DNA of 64,000 nucleotides from assembly GCF_001485215.1 (NCBI RefSeq), contig NZ_BBWW01000003.1, forward strand, positions 124,001 to 188,000, in the 5' to 3' direction. Made by a program: the position numbers and the translations under genes. Numbering within the stretch: the stretch's first letter is position 1; each line of letters begins with the position of its first letter. The notes beneath the pieces are model-generated. The model was given only the letters and a program-made list of their open reading frames with translations. It was not told where the DNA came from and searched no databases. Origin of the DNA: Leptolyngbya sp. NIES-2104 (GTDB taxonomy: Bacteria; Cyanobacteriota; Cyanobacteriia; Leptolyngbyales; Leptolyngbyaceae). Of the stretch, positions 37,300 to 46,438 are shown one piece after another.

Positions 37300-37830
37300 A
37301 TGCAAGTCTTTCCCGAACGAGACTCTTTTGAGTCGCTTGAGCGCGAGTTTGCCGACTTTGATGCAGCCTCGATCGAGACCTGTCTGGGGTTTCTGAATGC
37401 GACAGCAGAGGTCTATGCAGCGTTTGATGCTCACTTCGACCGCTATGGATTATCAGCGGGAAAATTCACGATATTGATGCAGCTCTACAGCGCCAATCAA
37501 GACATTCCACCCTCCGAGTTTGCTGAACGTGCGAACGTGACTCGTGCCACGATTACGGGTTTACTGGATGGACTGGAACGGGAAGGATTAGTGAAGCGCA
37601 AACCGCATCCGAACGATCGCCGAATGTTGACGGTTCACCTCACACAAAAAGGACGCAACTTGATTCAACGGATGTTGCCAGACCATTTTTGTCGCACAAA
37701 GAAGTTGATGTCAAATCTGTCCGAGACTGAGAAGAAGACCTTCGTGAAGCTGCTAAAGAAACTTTGTGATGGGACTTCAGCATTTTCTGAACCGCATACT
37801 TCTGAAGCAGACGAAACAGAATCAAAGTAG
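37300..37830 (+). CDS. MarR-family transcriptional regulator
   Basis: A 176-residue protein; ATG 37300 (MQVFPERDSFESLEREFADF), with an overlapping alternative ATG at 37295 in another frame. Winged helix: LSAGKFTILMQLYSANQDIP, PSEFAERANVTRATITGLLD (recognition helix), GLEREGLVKRKPHPNDRRML and TVHLTQKGRNLIQRML. The C-terminal tail is long and charged. It is divergent from the DUF2269-like gene and probably represses it. Confidence 0.88.
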   Translation: MQVFPERDSFESLEREFADFDAASIETCLGFLNATAEVYAAFDAHFDRYGLSAGKFTILMQLYSANQDIPPSEFAERANVTRATITGLLDGLEREGLVKRKPHPNDRRMLTVHLTQKGRNLIQRMLPDHFCRTKKLMSNLSETEKKTFVKLLKKLCDGTSAFSEPHTSEADETESK

Positions 37831-38270
37831 CGATCGCAAGCACTATCTCTAGTTGTTCTGCTCATCGGCTGTGACGCATCGTGGGATAGGGACAAAATTG
37901 AGCGATCGCAGTTTGAGGAATAGTGAGCGATCGTATTACCTTCAACGGTAGCGGAGATTCACTTATTGACCGAGCATACGAGGCTTGTAGAGAGAACTTG
38001 GCGATCGGTGAATCTGATAGATAAGTTTCCGCGAAATAGTTCTGTTCGTGTAGATGTGCGTCCTTTTCCCGTGAAATCGAAAAGTCTAACAGGCTGTAGA
38101 CGAAAGAAATCTTCCTGGCAGCGATCGCGGAAGTTGGATGCAGCAAAACAGCAAGACATCCAATTCAAGCCACTGTTCATGCCGATCTGTGAGTACTTGC
38201 CACAATATTCTGAGTTTGTTGCTAAGCCAAGAGTTGTGCCATTGATTGCCCATCCTACATATCCCCAAAA
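37831..38270. other. 440-base stretch without a supported gene
   Basis: Several overlapping short frames exist in both directions, none with protein-like composition or a ribosome site. HIP1-type GCGATCG sites recur. Nothing else recognised. Confidence 0.4.
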
Positions 38271-38693
38271 CTAAGCTCCAACAAACTCAGAAAACTTGCA
38301 GCGGTTTTGCATCGTTTGCAAAGCACGATCAACTGCTTCTACAAGATTTCTCCACTTAGAGCAAGCAATGTATCGCTCACAAGGTGCATCCACTCCTGCA
38401 ATCTGAAATACTTGGTCAACGGCATAGAAGACAGCCCATACAGAATGCACTTCAGCTATATCCATGAGAAAAAGACCGATCGTAGAATAAGGTTCTGTGG
38501 CTAAACCAGCACTGACATAAACACATTGAAGTAATGCGCTTAAACGATTCGCGTCTGTTCGTGGCAAAGTTTCCTGATCAAGCCAATCCTGCAACTGGGT
38601 TTCGGCGTTCGCTATCTGATGAAAAGTTCTGAGCAGTTCATTTCTGATACATGGATATTCTAAGTTGTATGGTGTACTAAGTTTTGCGTCCAT
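38271..38693 (-). CDS. Conserved hypothetical protein
   Basis: A 140-residue soluble protein from ATG 38693 (MDAKLSTPYNLEYPCIRNEL); a frame extension of ten codons upstream is unlikely. It is helical with conserved-looking segments LLRTFHQIANAETQLQDWLD, YSTIGLFLMDIAEVHSVWAV, FYAVDQVFQIAGVDAPCERY and IACSKWRNLVEAVDRALQTM. Four Cys are spread through the second half. The composition is clearly that of a real protein, possibly an SCO4402-like protein, but no function can be assigned. Confidence 0.6.
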   Translation of the reverse strand: MDAKLSTPYNLEYPCIRNELLRTFHQIANAETQLQDWLDQETLPRTDANRLSALLQCVYVSAGLATEPYSTIGLFLMDIAEVHSVWAVFYAVDQVFQIAGVDAPCERYIACSKWRNLVEAVDRALQTMQNRCKFSEFVGA

Positions 38694-38755
38694 AACGGTT
38701 CTGTGAGAAATCCAAATCTCCAAAGTAAGATCCCATTGCTAGACTTCAGCTTGAT

Positions 38756-39110
38756 TCAGTGAACTTTGGCAATGGCATCAACGCTCCCATCGTTAACAAG
38801 CCGCCCATCCTCCATGTACACAATGCGTGCAGCGAAGCTGGTCCCTGCGGGTGCGGCAATATCTAAAATTCAGTTATCATGTGTCACCAGCAAAATCGTG
38901 CAGCCCTGCTCTTTAGCGAGCTTTTGCATGAGTTCGACCGCATCACGTCCAGACTTCTTATCGAGTGCTGCGGTCGGCTCATCCGCTAAGACAATTTTGG
39001 GCTGGCTTACCAATGCACGAGCGATCGCAACTCTCTGTTTTTGTCCACCTGATAAGCTATCCGCATAATAATCGACTCGCTGCTGTAGCCCTACCGCTTG
39101 CAGCATTAGC
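38756..39110 (-). pseudogene. DevA-type ABC ATPase fragment
   Basis: The fragment reads VGLQQRVDYYADSLSGGQKQ (ABC signature), RVAIARALVSQPKIVLADEP (Walker B), TAALDKKSGRDAVELMQKLA, TILLVTHDN-stop-ILDIA, and after a short insertion RIVYMEDGRLV, ending near 38756. The two complete DevA proteins in the window are nearly identical over this part. Here the Walker A half is gone, joined directly to an SDR stump near 39110, and a TGA replaces the Arg codon after THDN. It is a third, dead DevA copy. Confidence 0.8.
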
Positions 39111-39620
39111 CAGAGCTTCAGATGTCCCTTCCAGGGCAAATTTAGCGCCACAGTAGAGGCTGCTTCCCCCAAATCCGACTAATCCTGCTGTAGATGACAT
39201 ATTTACAATGTGACCGTTGCCTTGCTGACGCATCACAGGCAAGACTGTTCGCATCAGACGAAGTGCCCCAAAGAAGTTGGTTTCAAAAAATTGGTGCATC
39301 TGATCATCACTCACTTCTTCGAGTGCGGCAATAAGTCCGTGTCCAGCATTGTTGACTAGCACATCAATTCGACCAAAGGTCGCGATCGCAGTATCAACGG
39401 CTGCTTGAATCTCTTGAGGCGATGTAACATCTAGACGAACCGCCTTTGCGGTTTCCGGATAGGGTTCAATCAAAGCACGAAGTTGCTCTGGTTCACGAGC
39501 AGTCGCAAGTAGGAAGTCGCCCTGCTTCAACACCGCTTCTGCTAGGGCACGCCCGAATCCGCTTGAGCATCCTGTAATCAACCAAACTTTAGAAGCGACG
39601 CGATTTTTATCTAAGTTCAT
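39105..39620 (-). pseudogene. Short-chain dehydrogenase, C-terminally truncated
   Basis: The gene starts at ATG 39620. Cofactor motif KVWLITGCSSGFGRALAEAV, then RIDVLVNNAGHGLIAALEEV, then the active site NMSSTAGLVGFGGSSLYCGA with Tyr and Lys in YCGAKFALEG. After GTSEALA (about 39105) the sequence runs into the DevA fragment in another frame and stops at 39057. The substrate-binding third is missing. It is divergent from a LysR regulator, which was probably its activator. Confidence 0.75.
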
Positions 39621-39713
39621 TTGTTTCCTCCAATGCAGTTAAAGCACGACTGTGATTCTGTAACTTACTTTCCACGTTAAGCAGCTTCAATAAATATGTC
39701 CAATACGATTTTT

Positions 39714-39728
39714 GTCTTAGACTAAGAC
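39714..39728. promoter_or_regulatory. LysR-type palindrome
   Basis: GTCTTAG-A-CTAAGAC is a perfect 15-bp palindrome 20 bases before the LysR start, in the gap to the divergent SDR. Its dyad symmetry and position fit a LysR-type binding site. Confidence 0.65.
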
Positions 39729-39748
39729 TTAAAACCTATTAATCAACA

Positions 39749-40645
39749 ATGGAACTTCGACACTTGCGTTACTTCGTGACGGTAGCTGAGGAACTTCATT
39801 TTGGTCGCGCTGCCCAACGACTCCAAATCGCCCAGCCGCCGCTCAGCCAGCAAATTCGTCAACTCGAACAAGAACTCGGTGTCGAGTTGTTGTATCGAAC
39901 GAAGCGAACCGTCCGACTGACTGAAGCAGGACTCGCCTTCTTACAGCAGGCGCGACAGATTCTCGTGCAATCTGAGCAAGCGATCGAGATCGCCCAACGT
40001 GCCAGTCGCGGTGAAGTGGGTCGGTTAGCGATCGGGTTTGTGGGATCTGCCACGTGTAGCCTACTACCTGATGTCGTGCGGTCATTTCGCCGTCAGTTTC
40101 CTGATGTCCGGTTGCTGCTGCATGAAATGACCACGAGCGAGCAAGTTGCAGCACTGCATGACGATCGCATTCAACTTGGCTTTCTCTGTCCGCCCATCAG
40201 TGATGACGAACTCAGCGTAGAAACGGTTTTACAAGAATCGTTCGTGGCGGTCTTGCCAGAGGCACATCCGCTCGCGACCCAAACCCAACTGTCATTAGCA
40301 TCGCTCGCCGAGGAGTCCTTCATTTTATCTCCGCGTCATCTAGGAAGCGGCTTTCATAATCAGATTATCCGGTTATGTCAACAAGCAGGATTTAGTCCCC
40401 AGGTCGCTCAGGAAGCGATTCAGATGCAAACGATTATCAGCTTAGTGGCAGCGGAATTAGGGGTTGCGCTTGTGCCATCTTCGCTCCAGACTTTGCAACG
40501 AGCCGGGATCGTTTACAAACCGCTTGAAGACCAAACACTCGATGTCAAGTTGGCAGTGGTTTGGCAAAGTGCAAACACCTCGCCCGTGCTCCACCAATTT
40601 CTAGCGCAATCAAGAGCCGCTGCACGATTGAGTACAACACACTAA
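39749..40645 (+). CDS. LysR-family transcriptional regulator
   Basis: A 298-residue LysR protein from ATG 39749. The helix-turn-helix is MELRHLRYFVTVAEELHFGR, AAQRLQIAQPPLSQQIRQLE, QELGVELLYRTKRTVRLTEA. The effector domain (about residues 90-298) is complete: VGRLAIGFVGSATCSLLPDV, LGFLCPPISDDEL, IISLVAAELGVALVPSSLQT. The subgroup resembles BenM/CatM-like regulators of aromatic-compound or oxidoreductase genes. It is divergent from the truncated SDR across a perfect palindrome. Confidence 0.92.
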   Translation: MELRHLRYFVTVAEELHFGRAAQRLQIAQPPLSQQIRQLEQELGVELLYRTKRTVRLTEAGLAFLQQARQILVQSEQAIEIAQRASRGEVGRLAIGFVGSATCSLLPDVVRSFRRQFPDVRLLLHEMTTSEQVAALHDDRIQLGFLCPPISDDELSVETVLQESFVAVLPEAHPLATQTQLSLASLAEESFILSPRHLGSGFHNQIIRLCQQAGFSPQVAQEAIQMQTIISLVAAELGVALVPSSLQTLQRAGIVYKPLEDQTLDVKLAVVWQSANTSPVLHQFLAQSRAAARLSTTH

Positions 40646-40678
40646 GCTGTTGAGGCTGAGCGAGACGCTTGTACTTTC

Positions 40679-41585
40679 TCAATTGATAGATGCGCCCTGT
40701 TGAAATTGTCTAGGGGTCACGCCGACGAGACGCTTAAAGTGCCGATGGAGATGACTTTGATCCAGAAATCCCACCGTTTGAGCAATTTCTGCGATCGACT
40801 GTTTTCGTTGCAGCAGAAGTTCTTTCGCCCGTTCAATTCGACAGTGAATCACGAACTGTCGCGGACTCATCCCGATCGAGTGTTTAAAGCATTCACAGAA
40901 ATGATGTGAACTGAGTTGAACTAGTGTTGCAAGTTCTTCTAATCCCAAGTTTTTCTCTAAGTGAGCTTGGATATAGTCAATCACTTGTCTTTGTTTGTAA
41001 TGCGATAGCCCACCGAGCGAGATCAGTGTAATTGCCTGTTGAGCGGTATAGCGCTGTAGGAGATGAACAATCAAAGCATTTGCCATTGTTTCAGCATAGA
41101 GCCGACTCTCATGCTTGTCCTGTTGCAGTGAAGCTCTCAGTGCAATTCTTATTTGATGAATTAAGGGATCAGTCATTGCGAACTGCTGCCGCAGTTCAAC
41201 CGACTTCACACCAAACGATTCTTCAGCCGTTTGTGCAAATCGCATCAAATTCTAGAAAAATCACTTCGACAGGGGCATCCCACTGAGAACGAGTTCTCGA
41301 TCGTGCAGGCGTAATGATAATGTCACTTGGCTTTAATTGTGCTTGCTGATGCTGCTCCGCTCGATGCTCCATCTGAGTTGAGGGAGAAACTTCGGTGTAG
41401 ATTGCAATGCCATGCTGTTCTGCTGCAACTTCTGGGATGACGCTTGGCGGTAAGCGATCGTACACCAAATGAATCCCGCTCCAACCCGCCTCTAGACTGG
41501 TCAAACGCGGTAGTTGAGAAAAAACTCGCTGGTAAGCGCTCTCTTTCTCTTTGACAAAATCCGTTACTGCTGAATTGGGTTCCAT
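40679..41585 (-). pseudogene. AraC-family regulator, frameshifted
   Basis: The N-terminal part from ATG 41585 reads SGIHLVYDRLPPSVIPEVAA and SDIIITPARSRTRSQWDAPV, an AraC-type ligand-domain pattern ending VEVIFLEFDA. One base is out near 41240, after which RFAQTAEESFGVKSVELRQQ continues in another frame through the two C-terminal helix-turn-helix motifs: LEELATLVQLSSHHFCECFK and IAEIAQTVGFLDQSHLHRHF, ending TPRQFQQGASIN at 40679. It would be about 300 residues without the shift. The divergent or adjacent targets are unclear; proline dehydrogenase lies upstream on the same strand, 24 bases away. Confidence 0.8.
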
Positions 41586-41609
41586 ACGCTTGTTAGTTTA
41601 TTAGATGGT

Positions 41610-42578
41610 TTAGGAGCTTACAAAATTTAGCTTTGCAGCATCAACGATCGCTTGATAAATGTTCGGTGGGTATTCCGCTAACCGATTGCACAGATACAGA
41701 TGCCATTCTTGACCATACGGCAAGTACACACGAGTTCGATACCCCTGATTCCGCATCGCTGCTAATCGTTCCTGAGCAACTCCTTTGAGCATTTCAAACT
41801 CAATGCTGCTTTGAGCTAATTTCTGATCTTGAATCAATCGGTGCGCGTGTTCGAGCGGGAGTGGATCGAGCAATGCGGGGTCATGTGTCGCGATCGAGCA
41901 AGGATGCCTACTCGTCAACAGTCGTTCCATCAATTGTCGGTAAGACTCGTCAAGTTCAGCCCCACGAGGTTTTGCAACTTCAGTCGGAGCCACATAAGCG
42001 CCTTTGACCAATCGAATTTTGCCAGGACGCTGCAACACCGCTTCTAAATCGTCCGCAGTGCGATGAAGATAAGCTTGGAGCGTGATGCCAACATTGTTAA
42101 ACGTTTTGCAGAGTCGCTGATGAATTTCTAGAATCAAGCTTGTACGATCGACACCTTCCATACTAATCATCATTTCGAGTCCTGCGCTCTCGGCTGCTTC
42201 AGCTAAAATGCAAGCGTTCTGGTATGCCAACTCAGGATCAATTACCAAACCAATATGCGACAGATCGAGAGAAATCGACGAGTCTAAATTTTGAGTTGCG
42301 ATCGCATCTATAACTCTCAGAAATTCTTGTGTCGCTTGCTGTGCTATGTCGCTGTCGCGAGTACTTTCGCCCATGTAATCGATTGTGACAGCAAATCCTT
42401 GCTGATTGAGTGATCTTGCAGTTTCTACGCACTCGATTAACGTTTCTCCACCAATAAAACGCCGAGCGGCATGAAGCAAAGGTTGATAAAGCGAGGGATG
42501 CTGAAGAACGTAAGCTTTGATCTCCTCGTTCAATGCGATTTGCTTCAGGATTTCTGCGACTTCATGCTCGATTGTCAT
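41610..42578 (-). CDS. Proline dehydrogenase (stand-alone PRODH)
   Basis: A 322-residue protein from ATG 42578. It has the TIM-barrel PRODH domain: GFAVTIDYMGESTRDSDIAQ, ISLDLSHIGLVIDPELAYQN, LEMMISMEGVDRTSLILEIH, GKIRLVKGAYVAPTEVAKPR, and the FAD/proline site GYRTRVYLPYGQEWHLYLCN with RLAEYPPNIYQAI. It oxidises proline to pyrroline-5-carboxylate and passes electrons to quinone. No P5C dehydrogenase gene is beside it. The frameshifted AraC gene follows 24 bases downstream, and a TetR gene lies 71 bases upstream. Confidence 0.9.
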   Translation of the reverse strand: MTIEHEVAEILKQIALNEEIKAYVLQHPSLYQPLLHAARRFIGGETLIECVETARSLNQQGFAVTIDYMGESTRDSDIAQQATQEFLRVIDAIATQNLDSSISLDLSHIGLVIDPELAYQNACILAEAAESAGLEMMISMEGVDRTSLILEIHQRLCKTFNNVGITLQAYLHRTADDLEAVLQRPGKIRLVKGAYVAPTEVAKPRGAELDESYRQLMERLLTSRHPCSIATHDPALLDPLPLEHAHRLIQDQKLAQSSIEFEMLKGVAQERLAAMRNQGYRTRVYLPYGQEWHLYLCNRLAEYPPNIYQAIVDAAKLNFVSS

Positions 42579-42649
42579 AAGATCTCCTCGATTAACATCT
42601 CAATTGATTCTCACATTTCTTCTTCAATCAAACGACTGATTAGATTCAT

Positions 42650-43267
42650 TCACGATCGCATCCCCGGACTGAGAAACTTAACCAGTTGTTCGGTCGTAGC
42701 TTGAATCTCAGATGGGTCGCTGCTTTTCAGTAACGCATGGGGTTGTCCCGCTTCAGTCTGAACTCGAACTAACACAGCAATCACCAAATCGAATTTCCAT
42801 CTCAGGTGCGATCGCGACTGCTCCGGCAGCACCCGTTGCAGCACGTCTAAAAATGCCTCAGTCGCCGCCGCAAATTCCTCGTTAGCAATACTCTGAATCG
42901 GTTTCGGTTCCGTGCGACATCGCCCCATAAACTGCGATCGCACGAATTGAGTCTCTTCATCTTGGCACAGCATTTCTAGATTCGGCTTCAAGAGCGCAGT
43001 TAGAATGTCCTCTACTGACGGCACTTCAGGCTTTGCTTTCAGGTCTGCTAACAGACTCAACTCTCGCTCCACGACTGGACGAGCCAATTGCGCGACCACG
43101 GCTCGAAACAACTCTTCCTTCGACCCAAAATGGTAGTGAACTGCTGCGAGGTTCACCCCCGCTTCACTTACCACATTGCGTAACGTGGTTCCAGCAAAGC
43201 CTTGTTCTGCAAATAGGCGTTGGGCAACAGTAATAATTTGCGTCTTGGTATCGGTTGAAGGAGTCAC
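42650..43267 (-). CDS. TetR-family regulator
   Basis: A 205-residue protein starting with GTG 43267. DNA-binding domain: IITVAQRLFAEQGFAGTTLR, NVVSEAGVNLAAVHYHFGSK, EELFRAVVAQLARPV; the C-terminal region resembles the CecR/YbiH-type TetR_C domain. Three related sites (a perfect palindrome, a second imperfect copy and an AAACGTTT core) lie in the gap to the divergent P450 gene, so it most likely represses itself and the P450-DevBCA-sigma operon. Confidence 0.88.
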   Translation of the reverse strand: MTPSTDTKTQIITVAQRLFAEQGFAGTTLRNVVSEAGVNLAAVHYHFGSKEELFRAVVAQLARPVVERELSLLADLKAKPEVPSVEDILTALLKPNLEMLCQDEETQFVRSQFMGRCRTEPKPIQSIANEEFAAATEAFLDVLQRVLPEQSRSHLRWKFDLVIAVLVRVQTEAGQPHALLKSSDPSEIQATTEQLVKFLSPGMRS

Positions 43268-43365
43268 GGTGTCTTATGTTGGTGCAAATTTGATCAATCG
43301 AAAATGGCTCAGTTGCCGAATGAATCCAGCTTATCAGCTAAATCAGATTCGCCCATTGCAATTAA

Positions 43366-43511
43366 TTCAAACGTATGTTTTAATCATTTCAAACGTTCGT
43401 TTGAATGAATTCAATAAATGATTCCAGTCTAACTCTTGAGATTTCGATTGTATAGACGGATTTTGAGAAGTTTCTTGAAGCGAGTCACTCAAGCTGAATG
43501 TTAAAACGTTT
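43366..43511. promoter_or_regulatory. TetR operators for the P450 operon
   Basis: TTCAAACGTTCGTTTGAA at 43388-43405 is a perfect 18-bp palindrome. TTCAAACGTATGTTTTAA at 43366-43383 is a second, imperfect copy 22 bases away. AAACGTTT at 43504-43511, 23 bases before the P450 start, is a third core. Together they place TetR sites at both divergent promoters. Confidence 0.7.
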
Positions 43512-43533
43512 GTCTAAATTTTAGGAGCCTGTC

Positions 43534-44805
43534 ATGTCTGCCGAAAATACCGAAGCGCTAAAGTGTCCGATCGAGCATTTGCGCTCCCCGGATCAGTTCA
43601 ATCCCTTCACACCTCAATTTCATCAAAACCCCCATGCTGCGTTTCTAGCAGCGCGACAAGAGCAACCCGTGTTCTTCAGTCCGGTGATGAATCTATGGGT
43701 GGTGACTCGCTATGATGACTTGAAGACAGTCATGAAAGACGATCGAACGTTTGCATCGGGTGGAGCGTTTTCGTCGGGTGCATTAGCTTCCCCGGAGGCG
43801 CTGCGAGTGCTAGGAGGGTTAGATCACCCAATTTTTCAGTACTCACTGGTCAATGCTGATCCACCGATTCATGCTCGGTTTCGCAGTAACTTCCAGCGTG
43901 CCTTTACCGCACGTCAAGTTGCGATTTTAGAACCGCAGATTCGTGAACTGATTCATCAGCTACTCATTGATCTGAGAACAAATCAGCGGGTTGAAGTAAT
44001 CAAAACCTTCTGCGATCCGTTACCGCTACTCACAATCTGTCGTTTGATGGGACTCCCGGACGAAGACGCACCCGACATCAAGCGCTGGGGCATCGATTAT
44101 ATTCGCGCCCAGATGCCGGGTTGGAGCATCGAAGAACAACAATTGATCGGACAAAGCATCGCTGACTACTATGACTATATGCTGAAGCAGGTCAAGTATT
44201 ATGCAACTCACCCAGCCGAGAATCTGATCAGTGGGTTGATTGAAGCGCGGCAGAACAACGATGAGCCATTAAGTGATGAAGAGATTGCGGGGTTGACCTG
44301 TAATCTAGTATTTGCGGGGCACGAAACCACAGCGGCACTTCTTGGAAACACACTGTATAGTCTCCTGAATCAACGCGAGCTTTGGAATTATTTTTGCAAA
44401 CACGTCGATCGCATTACTACTGCTGTCGATGAATTTATACGACATGGTGGTCCGGCGGTTGGACTGTATCGTCGTACCACTCATGATGTTGTACTGGGTG
44501 AGGTAACAATTCCCAAAGATTCTATGGTGTGGATTGCATACCTAGCGGGCAATCATGACCCAGAACAGTTTCCTAAGCCTGAACGCTTGGACTGCGATCG
44601 CCAGAATGCTGCGGGCAACCTCAGTTTTGGGCATGGCATTCATTACTGCGTGGGCGCACCGTTAGCCAAGCTCGAACTGCGCGTCGTAATCGAGGAGCTT
44701 ACCCAACACTATCCTAGTCTCCGCTTAGAACCTGGTCAGATGATTACACCGACCCCAAATTTCATGCTCCGCTCATATCAAGAGATGATTCTGGCGATCG
44801 ACTAA
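43534..44805 (+). CDS. Cytochrome P450
   Basis: A 423-residue soluble bacterial P450 from ATG 43534, preceded by TAGGAGCC. I-helix with the acid-alcohol pair: LVFAGHETTAALLGNTLYSL. K-helix ExxR: AVDEFIRHGGPAVGLYRRT. Haem loop: LSFGHGIHYCVGAPLAKLEL with the Cys ligand. It should hydroxylate or epoxidise a small hydrophobic molecule using electrons from ferredoxin; no dedicated redox partner is encoded nearby. The next gene starts 14 bases downstream and the genes up to the sigma factor are all in line, so the P450 probably acts with an exporter. Confidence 0.95.
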   Translation: MSAENTEALKCPIEHLRSPDQFNPFTPQFHQNPHAAFLAARQEQPVFFSPVMNLWVVTRYDDLKTVMKDDRTFASGGAFSSGALASPEALRVLGGLDHPIFQYSLVNADPPIHARFRSNFQRAFTARQVAILEPQIRELIHQLLIDLRTNQRVEVIKTFCDPLPLLTICRLMGLPDEDAPDIKRWGIDYIRAQMPGWSIEEQQLIGQSIADYYDYMLKQVKYYATHPAENLISGLIEARQNNDEPLSDEEIAGLTCNLVFAGHETTAALLGNTLYSLLNQRELWNYFCKHVDRITTAVDEFIRHGGPAVGLYRRTTHDVVLGEVTIPKDSMVWIAYLAGNHDPEQFPKPERLDCDRQNAAGNLSFGHGIHYCVGAPLAKLELRVVIEELTQHYPSLRLEPGQMITPTPNFMLRSYQEMILAID

Positions 44806-44818
44806 TTGGAGAAAGAAG

Positions 44819-45223
44819 ATGGCAAAAACATGGCAAGAAAAACTTAACGCGAAAAAACAGCCCAAGCTTCAAATCATGGAAAAACCAATGGCAGGAGTTT
44901 CCGCAGGCGGTACTCTCTTTTTTCCAACCCCACAGCTCATCAAAGAGTTTATCGACACGATTCCTGAAGGGCAATCAATGTTGATCGCGCAACTGCGTCA
45001 GCAACTCGCCCAAGCTCATCAAGGCGATAACAGTTGTCCACTTTCTACCTCTACCTCTGCTCGAATCGTCGCTGAAGCTGCCTGGGAAGAAATCGAAGCA
45101 GGCAAAGCTTCGGAACAAGTCACACCCTTCTGGCGCGTGATTGAACCCGATTCCAGCCTTGCTCAAAAGCTCGCTTGTGGCTCCGAATTTATTGAGGCGA
45201 TGCGGAAGCAAGAAGGAATTTAG
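44819..45223 (+). CDS. MGMT/Atl1-like hypothetical protein
   Basis: A 134-residue protein from ATG 44819, after GGAGAAAGAAG. It reads GGTLFFPTPQLIKEFIDTIP, then EGQSMLIAQLRQQLAQAHQG, NSCPLSTSTSARIVAEAAWE and VTPFWRVIEPDSSLAQKLAC. This order (an entry strand, a winged-helix-like part with a CP motif, then PFWRVI) resembles an uncharacterised family similar to the DNA-binding domain of O6-methylguanine methyltransferases and Atl1, as I recall it. The alkyl-accepting PCHR motif is absent, so no methyltransferase activity is expected. It is the second gene of the P450 operon. Confidence 0.55.
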   Translation: MAKTWQEKLNAKKQPKLQIMEKPMAGVSAGGTLFFPTPQLIKEFIDTIPEGQSMLIAQLRQQLAQAHQGDNSCPLSTSTSARIVAEAAWEEIEAGKASEQVTPFWRVIEPDSSLAQKLACGSEFIEAMRKQEGI

Positions 45224-45259
45224 TAACGACAAAATGTCAATCAAGATTAGGAACAGCAC

Positions 45260-46438
45260 ATGACGCAAAATCAGATAGTTCGCGCAAGATGGCTACCCGC
45301 TCGGAACTTTTTAATGCTTGGTGCTGTTGTGCTGCTGGGGGGACTGGGAGGATACACGTTCTGGAGATCGCAGTCAGCGCCTCAAGTGGCTCAACCAACA
45401 GTCACTCCCCAATTACAATCCGTCACTGCTTTGGGCTACCTAGAGCCACGTGGTCGAGTGATCAAACTATCTGCGCCCGCATCATCAGGGAGTACGAATC
45501 GGGTTGAACGATTGCTGGTTAAACAGGGCGATCGCGTTCGAGCTGGACAAATTATTGCGATTCTCGATGGTTACGATCGCCTACAAGCAGCACTCACGGA
45601 AGCTCAGGAACAAGTGAAAGTCGCTCAGTCAAATCTAGCTGTGGTGAAAGCAGGTGCGAAACAAGGCGAGGTGGATGCTCAACAGTCTGAAATTCAACGA
45701 TTAGCAGCACAGCGTCAAGGAGATGTCAAAGCGCAATCGGCAATCGTCGCGAGACTTCAAGCAGAATTACAGAACGCTGAGGCAGAAGCAAAACGGTTTA
45801 ATCTGCTTTATCAGCAAGGAGCGGTTTCAGCCTCAGTCCGTGACAATCGCGCTCTAACGTTATCCACGGCTCAACGCAATCTACAAGAAGCTCAGGTTGT
45901 GTTAGAGCGAATTCAATCGACCCGATCGCCGGAACTAAATGCCGCTCAAGCAACCCTCGATCGCATTGCAGAAGTGCGTCCGGTGGATGTTGAGGCAGCA
46001 CAATCACAAGTCGATCGAGCGATCGCAATTGTTCAACAAGCTAAATCACAGCTTGACTTAGCCTCAGTTCGCGCTCCGAAAGGTGGAGTCGTGCTGGAAG
46101 TTCACACTCGTCCTGGGGAATTGATTGCGCCAGAAGGCATTGTGGAATTAGGGGATACCGAGCAAATGACTGCGCTGATAGAGGTCTATGAAACTGAAAT
46201 CGAGAAGGTAAAACTGGGACAATCCGCAAAACTATTTTCGGATAGCTTTTCTGAACCGCTTTTCGGCACGGTGAGCGAAGTTGGTGTAAAGGTCAAACGT
46301 CAGAACGTCATTAATTCTGATACTTCGGCAAACATCGATGCGCGAGTCGTTGAGGTGCGAGTGCAGCTTAATTCGGATTCAATGCAGAAAGTCGCTGGAC
46401 TGACAAATTTACAGGTGACTGGAGAGATTCAGCAATGA
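45260..46438 (+). CDS. devB: DevB-type membrane fusion protein
   Basis: A 392-residue HlyD-family protein from ATG 45260. An N-terminal anchor helix (LMLGAVVLLGGLGGYTFW) is followed by a lipoyl half (SVTALGYLEPRGRVIKLSAP), a long coiled coil (residues about 95-240), the second lipoyl half (LASVRAPKGGVVLEVHTRPG) and a beta-barrel (MTALIEVYETEIEKVKLGQS). DevB-type proteins link the DevC/DevA pump to a TolC-like outer-membrane channel. The stop overlaps the DevC start by four bases (ATGA). The second copy is at 54438-55616. Confidence 0.9.
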   Translation: MTQNQIVRARWLPARNFLMLGAVVLLGGLGGYTFWRSQSAPQVAQPTVTPQLQSVTALGYLEPRGRVIKLSAPASSGSTNRVERLLVKQGDRVRAGQIIAILDGYDRLQAALTEAQEQVKVAQSNLAVVKAGAKQGEVDAQQSEIQRLAAQRQGDVKAQSAIVARLQAELQNAEAEAKRFNLLYQQGAVSASVRDNRALTLSTAQRNLQEAQVVLERIQSTRSPELNAAQATLDRIAEVRPVDVEAAQSQVDRAIAIVQQAKSQLDLASVRAPKGGVVLEVHTRPGELIAPEGIVELGDTEQMTALIEVYETEIEKVKLGQSAKLFSDSFSEPLFGTVSEVGVKVKRQNVINSDTSANIDARVVEVRVQLNSDSMQKVAGLTNLQVTGEIQQ

